A stretch of 64,000 nucleotides of DNA from assembly GCA_029448655.1 (NCBI GenBank), contig JACCLO010000001.1, positions 2,914,001 through 2,978,000 of the forward strand, written 5' to 3'. Made by a program: the position numbers and the translations under genes. Positions 46,001 through 58,931 of the stretch are shown piece by piece. Position 1 is the stretch's first letter. Every line of letters begins with the position of its first letter. The notes under the pieces are model-generated. The model had not been told where the DNA came from, made no database searches, and saw nothing but the letters and a program-made list of their open reading frames with translations. The DNA comes from Wolfiporia cocos (lineage: Eukaryota; Basidiomycota; Agaricomycetes; Polyporales; Phaeolaceae).

Positions 46001-47245
46001 CATCTTGTCGGTCATCCGAGCAGCGTGTTCTTGTGTCGATATTGGTTCAGACGCAGTCTGACTATTATACATAATAGACAATCAAATCCAGTGTTCTATT
46101 CTCATTGTGTATGTTCTTCCACGCTTGATCGTGAGTCTGCGTCGGAGCTCGACCAGTCGTTTCCCGCGCCATAGGTACACCAAGCGATTGTAATGGGCTA
46201 TGCAAAATTACCCGAGAAGTCCGTCATGCGTCATGTCTGCAATCAACGTGGTGCTATCTGCTCCCGTTTTCGGTACAAGCTGATTATGCAGGCTCCGCTT
46301 TGTCAATTTGACGCCTCCCTTTCCCTTGGCTGCACCGATGCTGTATCTTCATCACGATCACAGGTACCCAGATGCGGTGCAGCGGCGAGGATCCTATGAA
46401 TGATCTGTTACTGGATCCATTCCTCTTCCCTATATCTATCTCCTGCATCTCTTTCTTCCGCCCAGATCATCTGGGCTCTGCCCTTCACGCTTGCCCGTCT
46501 ATCGCCTGTTGCGCACCGTTAAGCTAGTAGAACGAGAAGCTACTTTCCACGCATTCATCGAGCGCCTTACTGATTCATTGGCATATTCGTATCGAAGTTC
46601 ACTTTCTGGATGGCCCGATTCATCTTAGTCATTTGCCTCCGAATTGCCTTTCTCGACTTCCTGGTCTTGCCACTGGCGCGTACGTGAACTAGGTATCAAG
46701 GCACTTCGAGTTCGCCCCGTCTCGTCCCTCCGCGAACTTCCACTCCTGGCTGTTGTGAGATACCACAGCACATTAGGTGCACAAGCTGAGGTTGTCCCAG
46801 ACAGCGCAGGACATCGAATTCTCCAGGTATCCCGAGACAATTATACACAATGGTTGTTTCGTGCGTCGTTCGCAATGCGACTTTCACATATTTCGGTTTG
46901 CATGATGGTACGCAGCGTGAGGTCGAGAGCAAAGCCTGTATAACGAGTAATAAATTCCAGGAGCGTGTACAGTTACAGATGGATGGAATAGTATCAGCGG
47001 GGCTAGTAGCAACAGATGTGAGGATATTACATAACGGAATATTCTATGAAATAAGTAAGCCAAATCCGGGAGTGAGAGATGAGGTAACATTATAAGTCAT
47101 TGTGCAAAGTGATGGTATACAGAGCGACAGCATCAAGTCATAGCGGTGGATAACAAGCTGTGGGCACAAAAGAGAAGGTCAAGAAAAGTTATTGAGTCAA
47201 GAGGCGAAGAAACTCACAGCGATGAACACCGGATCTAAGGCATTA
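46001..47245. other. Intergenic, no gene recognised
   Basis: Right flank of the repeat arm and downstream region of the Sec7 gene. A plus-strand frame at 46850-47095 encodes 81 residues with no known domain. Confidence 0.45.
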
Positions 47246-50200
47246 TCATGAAACTGCCCCGTCAGACATGTCGTGATCTCTTCGATCGACCTGTAAATAC
47301 GCCAGTAAGGGCGCGATCATGCTGTTTTGTCGGCATACTATCTCCAAGTCCCGCGCACTCCATAACCGCTGCTGCTGAGACTGAAGGGATTCACTCTGCA
47401 GCCGCTCCTCGTCGGTGCGGGGATCAGTGCTGTCGCTAAGTTCCATCTCCAGCTTCCCCGGCCCGTGTCGGTGATAAACCTGGCTCCGTGACTTTGAGCG
47501 AACGTGAGCACTGGAACCGTCGGGGCGTCGCCGAGGGCTGCGCGAACCGCCCAATGGCGCGGTAGAGCCTGGGCGATAGGCAGATGCGCTACCATTCGCA
47601 CGTATTTGCGGTGCGCCGACCAAGCGAGCATATGTCTGCTCGATTGGGGACATTGGGGTGGCAGAGTCATCGTCATCGGTGTCAATTAGCTTTTCCTGGA
47701 GAACCTTAAATGCAAGCGCCTCGCTGGCTTTCCGCATTGTCGATGGCAACGGGTCGATACCAGCTAGCAATGGACTCGACGACATGGCGTCGATGTGTTG
47801 CTTCAGCGACACGGTCCAATGAGAGCGGAGAAGCGGATCATCGACACTGAACATATATTTCCGCTTCGCACCCTTGTGATTCTCGAACGCCACTTGGAAA
47901 GTGTTCCGCATGAACGCTCGCTCGACGACGACGGGACTGCTGGGAGGTAAGCCGGTATAGAGGACACTTCTCGGGCCGCACTTGAGCATGATAATCGTCT
48001 TCGATCCCAGCGAATGGCCTGTGACCCGGAACGACGCTTCTGCTGATCTCGCGAAACTGAGGGTGGAAGGTTCGAAGATAAGATCTTGACCATATAGCTG
48101 GATAGTAAGGTGTTGGTCGGGCTGAGGAATTCGGAAAATGATGGGATCGGATTGGACGCGATATGTCAAACGAGATGGCAGAGGACGTTTGATGATGACG
48201 AGAATATCAGGCTGTTCAACGGCGACGGCGGGGCCGCGGGCGTGCGAGAGCTTCTCTTTACGGATGGACGTGTAAACCTTGTCCAGTAGATCGTCTGCAA
48301 CGAGCCCTCTAAAATCAAACCTTCTGAATGCCCCAACAAAATCGCCACTGAGGACATTCCGTAATGGATATCCCGTTTGACCAGGCTCTTGTGTGATGGC
48401 CCCGTGCATGACCTCGTTGAGCTGCACAATAGCGCGCACAAGGCGGATAGCCAAGTCCCTATCGTAGGCGACAATGCTCGCATTGGCATCGTACCAGCGG
48501 CTAGCGAAGGAATCTAGCAGATAATCTGATGATCCGGATTGACCGCCTGGCTTCTGTGGAATGTTGACAGCTTGAAGGAAGACGCGGAGAGACTTATCAA
48601 TCCTGTGTCCCGTGAATCCAAAGTTGTCAACAAAAGCCTTGAATACCGCCTTGGACGACCGCCGTGACAGGTACTCCCCCAACCTGGCCTTGTCAAGGTC
48701 CAATGTACGGAACAGTAGCTGCCCCAAAGCAACAGGGTCATCTCTAACGCTGGCACTAGTTTTGCTGAGCAGACCCGCGATTGCGCTGTCCGGATCCCTT
48801 GAGAATTGATGCACGAAGCTCTGCATGATAGGATGTCTCGTAGGGGTCGATGTACCTGGCACTTTGCTGCGGCAATCATCACGATCGCCGCTGAAGCGAA
48901 GGTCGCGGAGCTGACAAACGCTCTTGATAACGAATTTCCTGTCAAGAGGATTAGGCTTCTTGATCTCCAACAGCACATCCTGGTCCTGGATGATGGGTTT
49001 TGCGATGACCAAGATGTCATTGAACAAGAACAAAAACCTGTCCTTGACGGTGTTAGAGTTCACAACTTGCAGGACAGGAGAGGATAGCAGCAGCTTCCGT
49101 GGTGGGTCTTCCATAGGGAGCGAGCTCTTGGAACCTCGTCCGAGGACTTCCTCCAAGCGGTCAAAGACTATGCTTCTGACTGACAGCTCATGACTGGGAG
49201 CATGTGGGGATGGGTGGGACGATAGGGAGTCTGAGAAAGAGGTCGAGCGCGTGGGGTAGTCGTCAAGAGACGACTGTGGATCCGGCGTCGTTGAGGATGG
49301 CGGCTCAGGGGGCGACGGAATGGAAGAAGGATACTCGGAACCTTGCGAAGGGGAAATAACTCCGTTCGTTCTCGCGCCCAAACTATATTCTGGCCTGGGA
49401 GATTGTACGGTCTCTGGACTGACACTGTGGTCCGCAAATGCCTCGTTGTCCAAGATAGTATCCGGCGATTTAACCTCCTCCACCCATGGCTTTCCAACAT
49501 TGCCATTGCCACCAGCGTTGGCGTTGGTTGGCGTCCTCGATTTCTCATAGTTGAGTTCCGCCCAGTCCGAAGCAAGCTCCACCTCCTTCCGCCTTGTCCA
49601 CAGATCAGACAGTGAGGCTTTCTTCTCACCGATCCGTGGTCGGCCATCTGCGGGAGGGGATCCTGAATTACTGGGCGAGATCATTGGCGATGTCTGCGAC
49701 GTTGGCTGTGTCGACCACTTCTTTAGCCACTTCTTCACCCCTTCGCGAGTTGTCGGTAATTTCGATGGGCTGCTTGCGCTAACGCCCGTGGGACTTGTAG
49801 GCTGCATAGTGAAGTAGTCGCCATTCTGCGAGGTAGATGAGGGGACGGAGGACATGGGTGGTGCCGGGCTGGTACTGGTGAACTTCGCTAGCAGACGCGA
49901 ATCGGAAACTTGGTGTGACAGCTTTCGCTCCCGACCCGATTCCGGTAGCCGTGTAGCAGTATTCGACGAAGCCGAGCTCGGCATAGACTCCATAGCAAGC
50001 CCGTTCTGAGATGTGACATCCGGAGTTGACGCGGCCATTCCCCTGCGTCTCTGCTCCTCCATTTTATCCAGCAGCTTCGGAAAAGGGAACAGCTTCGAGT
50101 TGGAATCGAAATTATACGTGATCATGTCGGCCTGTGTGGCAGGCGGCACGGGAGAGAGGGCACTGATCTGCGGTGCGATGGGCAGCGATAGGATCGACGT

Positions 50201-52371
50201 TGATGCAGAGGGTGGCTGTGTGTCCTGCTGTTCCGCCTTCTCCTTCGAGATGCTGTTGCGACTTTCCCGGCTGATGCTGGAGTCGGTGTGGTCCCTCCGA
50301 TCGCGGATGCCGATGCTGTCCGCGCGCGAGCGACGGCCATTCACAGAACCTCTCCGGACCATGTTCATCATTTTTCCCCAAGCGGACTCCCCTCCCGAGC
50401 GTTTAAGGGTTGCATCCGTGACAGTCGAGCGATTTTCGTCTAATGGCCATTCGGCACCAGATGGTGATCGCTCGAGCTGACTCGGTGTCGCTACTGATAA
50501 TCGCGTAGGATAGGTGACAGAGGATACTGATGCCTCATCTAGCGCTGCAGCTAACGGGACAGTGGGGGAAACAGGGGAAGGGGTCATGTGCGCTGAATTT
50601 GGCTCAAGAGAAGTTTCGGTCTCGATAATAAGATTTTGCCGAGGCGGGGGGTATGTGTCGCTGTTGTCATGTTGGTCGGGCATTTCGTCCGTTGCATCGG
50701 CATCAGGCACGCGTTCCGGAATGTCATCGTCCTCATCTGAATCCTCGTCCTCATCATACGGCATCCTAAGATCAGGATCTGCGGTGATTCTGTCAACGCT
50801 ATCACTCGTAAACATCTATGAATCATCTCACCTGCATTAGATACCCAGCTGAGATCTCGGGTGCCAAGTCGTGATCGACTTTGCGCTCTCTGTTCCTCGA
50901 ATTCCTCGTCCTCATCATCTAGATAAGCCTTCTCTTTAATCGGCGTGGCAAATGGGCTCGTATGCATCACATGGGTTCGCGCGACCGTGGCTGAAGAGTC
51001 GGCTAAATGTGATGGGGATGAGTCTGCAGTATGAGGCAAGCGTAGACCGTGTCCGCGGTTCGGAGTGCTCGGAGGAAGCGGGTGCTGTGGAGTCACACAC
51101 TCAGGAAGATCATCCTCATCTTCGACAACGACGCCCCGATGGCCCGTGGGCTTCTCGTAGTCGATAGGAAGGCTTCCGTTCGTTCGAGCAGAAGGCGAAG
51201 CGCGCGCCGCATCTCCGCTACCAATCCGGTTGAGAGACGAGGATGGCCGCGGAGGCTCGGGAGTGCGGCTGAACGGCGGCGGCAGCGGCGAAGCTGATAC
51301 AATAGGCGTAGTGGGAGAGGTCGACGGCGGATCGCGCTCTTCCCGATCATCAACAACAGTAGACGCACGCGACGAGGCACGTTTTGACCGCCGTTGCCTG
51401 CGCTTCGAGTGGATGATCGGTGTGTAGGCCCTTTCTCCTCCACTCGTCTGCTCGCTGTCTGCTTCCTTGATCCGATTGTTCAGCCGGTGAAGCAGCATTT
51501 CACGCGCTGCCAAGCGTTCGCCGCCAGACACTGTGTTGTTGCGCTGCAGGTGCGGCATACCGGGAGGAGGGGTTGGAGATGAGGACATAGAGTAAGGGTC
51601 AAGAGGTTCCCTTCCGCCCGTGAGTTTATGCATCGCCATTGCTCGAGCGGGGCCAGCGCTATTCGATCGGCGCAGACCAATCCCAATGCCTCTTGATAGA
51701 TCATCCAATGTAGGCAGAGGAGTCGATGGCGTCGTCCCAGGATACGTGCCTTGATAGAAGAACGGCGGATGGAACGGCGACAACATACGCGCCGGCAGCG
51801 GGTAATGCGACGGTATTGGCGAGACGAGAGGTGGTGAAGGGGGCGGATCGTCGCCAGGGCCAGAGGTCGTATACTCGTCCGCGGACGATTCGTTCGTTTG
51901 GTTCGCCGAGCTGCCCTGGGAGGACTGCTTCACCGTCGACTTGACATTCTTCATGTCCCGGGAGCCGCGCGACCTTGTACGCGAGCGCGAACGTCGCTTC
52001 GTCCGTATAGCCGTGGTCTCGGGCGCGACCGGTGTCTGGGGCGGCGGGGACTCATGCTCCTCCTGCGCAGCGTCCTGGATCGGGGGCTCAGCGCCAATGT
52101 TTTGGTCCGGCCCTTCCTCCTCCTGCTCTGGTTCTCGCGCCTGCTCCTGCTCCTGCTCTAGCTCGTGCCCCCGTTCTCCCTCCTGCCTCCCATCCGATTC
52201 CTGCGCGCTCTCCTCATCAATCTCGCCCGCGTTGTCCACCCTCTCCCCTTCACTTACCGCCTCGACGTGCATTGGAGGACGCCGACCGTCCTTCATACGC
52301 GGGAGAGACGCGGCGCGTTTGAGCTTTGCGACGGCGAAGGCGCGCTGCTCGGCGACAGATGACGGATCCAT
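47246..52371 (-). CDS. Sec7-domain ARF guanine-nucleotide exchange factor-like protein
   Basis: Two exons (52371-50832, 50778-47246; 53-nt intron), 1690 residues. The first roughly 1050 residues are Ser/Pro-rich with Glu-rich and RS-type patches, plausibly phosphorylated. Then follow a PH-like segment at about 1070-1145 (KLLLSSPVLQVV ... DRFLFLFNDILVIAKP), a Sec7 domain at about 1160-1335 (LGEYLSRRSSKAVFKAFV, FLQAVNIP, LLDSFASRWYDAN, YPLRNVLSGDFVGAFRRF), and a second PH-like region at about 1370-1510 ending WTVSLKQHID. This order is that of Syt1-type fungal ARF-GEFs, which act on Golgi and post-Golgi membranes. The usual PGE motif carrying the catalytic Glu is not seen; a KPGGQSGSSDYLLDSF sequence occupies that place. 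Confidence 0.9.
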
Positions 52372-53040
52372 GCTCCAGCCGCGTCCAGTGATGGGCAGGG
52401 CAGGGCAATAATGTACCTCGGGCTCTGTTGGAGCGACTAGACCGTCTGGCGTGGCACACTGAACTGTCGATGGAAGATGGACCGCACTTTTCGCCCGCCA
52501 ATATCTGTGAAGGATAGACGGTGGTCAGTAGGTATCTGGCGCACATCAGAAGGCGCATCAATGGCAGAATGCGTGCTCACTGAGCTAGGCGACATAAAGA
52601 CGGGATGCAGGAAGAGGGAAGAGAGAGCTGGAGGAGTGGTACTTCGGAGCGGGCTCTACCAATGCAAACTGAATGGGTAACCGAAAACAGAACCTTAACC
52701 TAATCTGCGGCTAATTTATATTATCTGGCTTTCTATGGAAACTTACCGACTTATCCGTCCCTTTGTGCCAGCCGACTTTGCCTTATACTCAGGCTCTTGC
52801 TGTTGTGATGTTCGTCTTTGCCTGCGAATCCGGACGCTCATTTATACTATACTCTGCGGCTGTGTTCATGCTCAGTAGATCCGGGTAGCGAGGTAACACA
52901 GAGCGATCTTTTTCCCGCTCGTCACAAGAAGTCCGGTCACGGCCTACCGCAGAGACGAGCCTCCAACTCTGCAACGCTGGATCTTTCTCGTTCTGCTGTT
53001 TCCTCGCCATCAAACAATCGCTCTGGCTCTGCTATCTCTA
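52372..53040. other. Upstream region of the Sec7 gene
   Basis: Presumed promoter and leader. No other gene. Confidence 0.45.
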
Positions 53041-53372
53041 TGGTCGACGAACAATTGATAGCGCTCAATAGCGTCGCCGGCAACTCAGGCTATTATGCTG
53101 TATGCTCAGACAATATCGCGCTGTTACGCGAGCAGCTCTATGTCCGAGGGACCGAGATGCTATCTGTCTTCTGGGTCTTTCTTTCCCTCTGCATTGCGCC
53201 GTCGCTTCTTGCGCTCCTCTGGTACCCAATTGCCTTGTACGCTGCGGTTGCTGTTAGACGTTTGATAGCATCGTATATCGCAGCGTGCTGCGCCGGTTCC
53301 GGCACAGCGCAAGCCACGCCATCCAGGTACCTCCCTCATGCCGAGTATGTCCATTGCCCCCATCCCTGCTGA
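53041..53372 (+). CDS. Possible small membrane protein (hypothetical)
   Basis: From the ATG at 53041 a frame of 110 residues contains one long or two close hydrophobic helices (MLSVFWVFLSLCIAPSLLAL and WYPIALYAAVAV). The frame is open upstream to 52818, with a Ser/Arg-rich segment that could be coding if a 5' exon exists. A GTACCT donor at about 53329 could end the exon earlier. No family recognised and no supporting neighbour, so the call is weak. Confidence 0.3.
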
Positions 53373-54615
53373 ATGAATGAAAGCCTAGCACGCCGCCGGA
53401 AACCGCGCCGAGATGATTCTCGTTTTACGCTTTCGGAATCCTGCGAGAATCTTCATATCAGACCGTTGCATCTGATTGCAGACTGGTACTTTACGTCGGA
53501 CATCGCTCGTACTCGTACGACTATTCCGGTGGAATCTATGACAGAAGTTCTATGTGGCACATTAAACCTCACCGCGTGCGCGACGACGCTCAGGTCCACA
53601 TGGAGACGGGACAATCGCATGGCCGCGTCTCCTTAGCGTCCAGGACCAACGAGTTACACACAATACCGCAGCTCACTGAAGGCACGAAAAGGATCGTGGC
53701 TTCCCTCACCAAGCTCGCCTGGGTCATACATCCACGCTGTCACTCTACCCGGACTCGCGCACACAGGGATTACGACAGCACGCGCTCTAGCAAAGCAGGA
53801 GGCCAATTGTCCCGGCTCTCAAACATCATGATCAATGCAATACGATAGGACAGCGCAAGCGCATACGTCGCCTGTGATTGTGCGCATGATCATCTCGCAG
53901 CCGCTACGCCACGAAGGCGCGGACATTGGTATTACTCCCGCGCTCCTCGGTGGTGGAAGAAAGTACTTTTGGTCATGGGATGCGCTCGACGCAGACATGC
54001 GGCATCTGGCTCTGAGACTCGGGCTGCCGTTCATTCGCTGCTCGAGTTTCTCTTCCGAAATGGGCGCTTGTAGGCCCGATCATACATCATGGCTCGAGGA
54101 TGCGGGCTGCGCCTGGACCAAATATATGTGCGGCTGATGCTCGGAGGCCATACCACACAGACGTTCAATATGGCTCGTAAAATCATGATAACGTCTATGC
54201 AGGATCGCGATGCGTGCTGGCGGGATTATGTACTCACCGACGAGAGAGCCCACACTCGGGGACGTCGGGCATGGCGCAACAGGGCGTTCTAAACGTCGAA
54301 GACACGATCCGCATGCGGTGCCTGGTCCGTGCACCTATCTGCTTATCCTACACGGCTTCGACCACATCGCCTGTCTTCTCAGATCGCCGTGACGCTATCG
54401 ATATTCCAGTATGCCTGGACAGCGGAGAATCGCACACATACGGCAAGAGGCCCTGCGAAACCTTGCCGGCCCTGACGATAGCAATTTGCACGCAAATATC
54501 TGAATAATAGAAGGGCCCGTGTGACGATTTGCAGAGAGCGGTGGTACAGTCTAGAGGCGCGGTGTAACATAGATAGCGATACGTGCCGAGGGATGCTAGA
54601 GTACTTTTGCAGGGG
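53373..54615. other. Intergenic, no gene recognised
   Basis: Short overlapping ORFs without domains, downstream of MIA40. Confidence 0.45.
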
Positions 54616-55402
54616 CTATGCCGTCACTGAAGGTTTGCTCGGCGACTCAGCCTGAGATTCTGAAAGAGTTTGTGTAGTCGGAGGCGCAGGTGTGGAACTA
54701 GCAGGTAGCCCCGCATCCTCCTCGTCATCATCATCACCCATGATTTCTACATGAATAGTCAGTATCTCGGTCCAGGCAATTCTGCGTTGAGAACAATGGC
54801 GTAGACGCACCATCTCCATACACCTCCGGGTGCTCCCTGAAGCAATTTTGCATTGCCTTGAACTTCTCAACACAGTCGATGCCCTTCGGCTCCTGCTCGG
54901 AGAACACGAAGCACGAGAACGCCTCGCGAAATTGCAGTCCGCACGGCCCGTACGCCATCCCGCCGAGACAGGGGCAGTCCCAGTTGATCTCGCCCGTCAC
55001 AGGGTTGAATGCACCACCTGAGCTCTCCTCCTGCTCGCCTTCTGCGGGCACGGCATCTGGCGCGGAAGCTGGCTCATCTGCAGGCTCCCCATGCGAGACT
55101 GAGACAAAGGCATCGTCTGAGGTTATGTTGCTTTTCGCCGGTAATGGTACCTGTTTCGACGCTGAGATGCCGTCCCGCCTATATATCAGAACTTATGCTA
55201 TCAGATATGAATACGCACATGAAGCAATCGAATCCAGCGCAATCTTCTCTCCATACAACGTCTTATAGGTCAGGTACGCAGCGGCGACCGCGGAGCCGGC
55301 TGCGAGTGCATTCACGCGGCTGGGACGTGCGACAGCCGTTATACGCGGCGACGACGTATGCAGGAAACGGCGAAGTGGTACCTTTGCAATTGTCCTGAAC
55401 AT
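54616..55402 (-). CDS. MIA40: Mitochondrial intermembrane-space oxidoreductase Mia40
   Basis: Three exons: 55402-55219, 55161-54811, 54746-54616; 221 residues. Mia40 oxidises and traps small cysteine-rich proteins arriving in the intermembrane space and is re-oxidised by Erv1. Visible are an Arg-rich presequence ([20 protein letters not shown]), a single membrane anchor at about 30-50, and an acidic Ser-rich linker. The redox-active CPC follows at 124-126, then twin CX9C motifs (C135/C145 and C158/C168) in the [14 protein letters not shown] and [16 protein letters not shown] helices. The C-terminal tail is acidic ([13 protein letters not shown]). The anchored form is the fungal type. The second intron (64 nt) could be mistaken for coding, because its retention gives a frame stopping at 54734. 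Confidence 0.95.
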
Positions 55403-55700
55403 TTTGTGGCTTGAGGTCAAGCAGAGTGAGATGCCGGAGGCAAGCGTAGGTGACGAAAAGTCGCGGGCAGCGCAGGCGCGCATGCTGATCAACCGACTCG
55501 ATTTGCAATGGGGATTGACTAAGCCCATTGCCCGTACTGTTCGGCGATGTCCCTCTCGACCATGCAGTCTGACGGTTGCGCTAGATACAAAGACATCCTT
55601 ATTTCCTAGAGGCTACAAGCTCAGTGTGACTACCTATAGGGAACTGGAACAATTCCACGCCAGTGATTGAGTTGAAAATGACCTCACGCTGATTGGCTGA

Positions 55701-57093
55701 TTACTCGATAGACGGAGGGAACATCGCCTTCTCCGCCTCCCAATCCCCATCCACCTCCACTTTGTGACCGACGCCGGCAGGGACACAGCCCTCGCCCAGC
55801 GCCTTCTCCAGCGCAATCTTGACTGCGAACCCACTGCAGTGCATCGGCAGCACGTACGTCGGTGCTGGGCGCAGTCGGTTGGCAAGGAAGTCTACTGTGG
55901 GCTCGATGCGAGGCACGAGCTCGGTGCCCGCTAGATGTAGCCCGCCTATAATCTGGCGGCAGATGCGAGGTGAGACATACTGAGCGAGCGCAACTATAGT
56001 GGAAGGCGGGGCGTCACCATGTAGATTGGTCGCGCGAATGTGGCGACCGCGTCCTTGACGACGTTGACAATGCCGGCGTGTGAGCATCTGAAAGAAGAAT
56101 ATCAGCGAGGTGCCGAAATCACCGAGCAAAGCGGATCAAAAGTCGTACGCTGAGAACAGAATCAGCCCTTTCCCGGCGACGTTCACCGCAGCGTAGCGTT
56201 CGTCCATCAAATGCTATAGATGACCAGTCAGTATACACATTCCATGATGCAAGACATATGGTACACACCTCCTCCTTAACCCATTCACCCTTACCGCTCT
56301 CTTTCTCAAACCACCTCACACTACTCGGCAGCCCTTCCTCGAACTCCGTCACCCGTGGGATCTCACCGCTCACCCATACCGTGCCATCTGCGACCGAGTG
56401 TCCTTCTTTGTGCAACTCAACAACCGCGCCCGCCTCCCTCATCTGCTCGGGCGTCGGGTCTGGCGGATGCCGCGCGATGACGTTCCCCTGCGGCGCTATG
56501 CCGCGCGCGATCGGCCGGGAAGGGTGCACGTCGACGACGCATGGCGGCGCGCTCGCGGCGTGTTCTGATTGAGAGCGGATGCGGAGGAAGGAGAGGATCC
56601 CGCCGCTGTGGTCTGAGTGCCAGTGCGAGAGGATAATGCGCCCGATCTTGTGCGTCAGAATCTGCATCGCGGCTACATTGCGTGTGATGGAGCGCGACTC
56701 GGGGCCGGTGTCGAAGAGCGTGTATTGCCGGTCAGAACCTCCTACTTGCGTCTCAATTAGAGCGGAGAACCCGTGTGCACCTACGAAGTGTTTGTTGTAC
56801 GCGTGAAAACAGGACTTTTGAGGTGTATAGGAGGACTTACCACAGCAGTAGTTCTCAAAATCCACGAAGGGTATTCCAGTGAGAGGATCAATTGGCGGAT
56901 TGTGCTCCCCCAGGTGTACCCGCAACTCGTGCGTGAAGCCTGGCGGGAGCTTGGTCATCCTATAGGAGCCATCAAGGAACAGATGTGTATGCACGGTCGA
57001 ATCGGAACACAAGAGGGGAGCTCACCATTCAATGCAGTTGTCTACTAGGAAGGTTACAGTGAACTTATCCACCGCCTTCAATGCAGATGCCAT
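55701..57093 (-). CDS. Metallo-beta-lactamase-fold hydrolase-like protein
   Basis: Six exons: 57093-57026, 56959-56841, 56780-56269, 56213-56149, 56087-56018, 55952-55701; 361 residues, all junctions in frame. The metal-binding SHWHSDHSGG motif is at about H115-H120, preceded by the LFDTGPES strand. Later motifs fit the fold: LILFSACSHAGIVNVVKDA (third metal histidine), IIGGLHLAG and LPMHCSGFAVK. This layout matches the archaeal/fungal dihydropterin-phosphate-synthase-like branch of the superfamily. The substrate is unknown; a soluble cytosolic enzyme is likely because no signal peptide is present. It lies 300 bases ahead of MIA40 on the same strand, with no sign of a functional link. Confidence 0.9.
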
Positions 57094-57741
57094 GTTTGTG
57101 TATACCTAGCCTACCAAGAGTTGCGATTCAAGATGCGTCTTGAACTGGCCGAGGAGGGGCCAGGATCCCTTTCAATCTCCACACCCGTCTTAACCCGATC
57201 AGGTGTGCTAACGCACATATTCTCGATGGCCGAAAAGTATTGTTTTGCAAGCTGTATCAGTCATCCACGACGTCAGGTTTTCCGAATTCCAGCTGCAATT
57301 CCGAATGCTGAGGATCCTTATAGTGCGTGACGACAATAATATGGGGCCGGCTGCTCGGGCCGGCTGTGCCACAGTCTAAATCATATATGCCACGGCGCCA
57401 CTACTCCGCCACTTCCGCCACCCAGGCGAACTTCAACGACCGCGAACCTCGAGGTGCACCGCGATGCTATGCTATGCGCTCTGGAGAACATCAAGAACGT
57501 AATGTATGTAGTCACAACGTTGGAATTATCAGCGTGTACAGATGCCACCATGGCCAGTGCCGCGGCGTGTTCACACTCGGTGATATATTGAGATCCCACA
57601 GGATGACTTCCGCCGACATCGGTTCACATAAATAATACACGGATTCAGCATGAGAAATGTGTAAATAAGCTGAACATCCAGGTAACAATATTATATACAT
57701 CGACGGGTATCTGAGTCTACGCGACGCACGGTAGCATCACT
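57094..57741. other. Intergenic between the MBL-fold and flavin-reductase-like genes
   Basis: Promoter region of the MBL gene. A short GGGCCGGCTGCTCGGGCCGGCTG duplication is at about 57343-57365. The plus-strand ORF at 57327-57635 has no domain. Confidence 0.45.
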
Positions 57742-58931
57742 CTACAACTTGCTCTTGCTCTTGAACGACTCGAGCGCCTTGGTGACCTCCTCGCCCTTCT
57801 GTGCCCACATCGGGATGTTGATGTCGATTCCATCGCCCAAGCGAGCGTAGGTGACCATTCCAAGACGCGACATAGGGCGCAGCTTGCCGGGATCGATATT
57901 TACGCCATCCTCCGCGAGTACGGCGTTGCGTACGTGCATTAGCTTGATGCTGCCCATGATGAAGGTCGTGGTCATTTCCGGACCGTAGTTGGAATAGAGG
58001 TCGTGGGAGTGGAACAGCTGCGGAGAATCGTCGACGATAAGCATTTCCCGCATACATTCCGGGGAGATGTTCAACCCACCTCGCACTCGAAGCTGACTGC
58101 GCTCTCCCTGACACGCGCCGGCTTGATCAAGGTCTGAGGGGAGCCAAGGTGTCAGCACGCGTTCACATTCACACAAGCTGCAGGACTTACACTTGGTTCG
58201 GGAGTCAGGCCGCTGACGAGCCACTCGTCAACCTCTGGTGGTGCATCGATTGAGCATGCGTTGGCAGCGTCAAGGAACGGCTCGCTGATGATATTGACTG
58301 TGAACGTCTTGGTTGCCAGGATGTTGTCACGTGTGTTCTTGCCAATTCCCTGGAAGATTGAGAAAGACACCCCAACCATAGGAGGATCGTGCGCCAACTG
58401 AACAATGTATCATTGAGCAAAGCATCATTTAAAGTATAAAAGGGTTTACCAAGGAGAAGTAACTGCACAGAAACACCTATAAGAAACATTCTCGAGCAAT
58501 GGTGACGGTGTAGCGTACCTCATGGGCGCGAGATTGGGAATATCTTTGGCGTCAAGCGACGAGACAAAGGCAATTGGACGCGGGATGATAGAACTTGTCA
58601 ACAAGAAGTATACGTCTCTACAGCAACGACGTTATTATCATGAGCATTACGGCCAGATGTCAGCTCCCACCCACTTTCCGTGCGTTTCTTTGAGGGAGAA
58701 CGACTTCCACCCCTTCTTCTCGTCTTCCTTCCATTGTCTGGCAAGTTCACTTGATTCTGGTGCGAGGCCATCACCCCACTTCCAGCCAGGGTTGGGACTC
58801 TGGGTGAGCTTGTACTGTGGTGCTGCGTTGAATTTTGGGAGGCTCGATTCCGACCCTCGCGCGGAGCTGGTGCTAAATGAGCGGAAGAGGCGGCCTGGTA
58901 CCTGCAACAGACGGTAGACGGCTGAGTACAT
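57742..58931 (-). CDS. Flavin-reductase-like (FMN-binding split-barrel) protein
   Basis: Six exons: 58931-58675, 58617-58519, 58462-58450, 58397-58191, 58133-58080, 58017-57742; 301 residues. The split-barrel core is clear: DVYFLLTSSIIPRPIAFVSS, DIPNLAPMSYFS, HDPPMVGVSFS, DTRDNILATKTFTVNIIS, then AVSFECELFHSHD and the closing RLGMVTYARLGDG. These domains bind FMN and either reduce free flavin or serve an oxygenase; which one is unknown. The first 30 or so residues (MYSAVYRLLQVPGRLFRSFST) are Arg/Ser-rich without acidic residues, which suggests a mitochondrial presequence. Exon 3 has only 13 nt and encodes the YFSL piece. Without these joins the region looks like two or three unrelated small ORFs. 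Confidence 0.92.

Noticed and set aside
54089..54292. Small plus-strand frames downstream of MIA40
   Set aside because: Short, low-scoring and without splice context or family similarity.
54734..55051. MIA40 read as a single 105-residue exon ending at 54734
   Set aside because: That frame runs through a 64-nt intron with canonical ends; splicing gives the acidic C-terminal tail expected for Mia40, and an upstream exon supplies the presequence and anchor.
57327..57635. 102-residue plus-strand frame between the MBL and flavin-reductase-like genes
   Set aside because: No domain, and it overlaps an equally open antisense frame; treated as intergenic.
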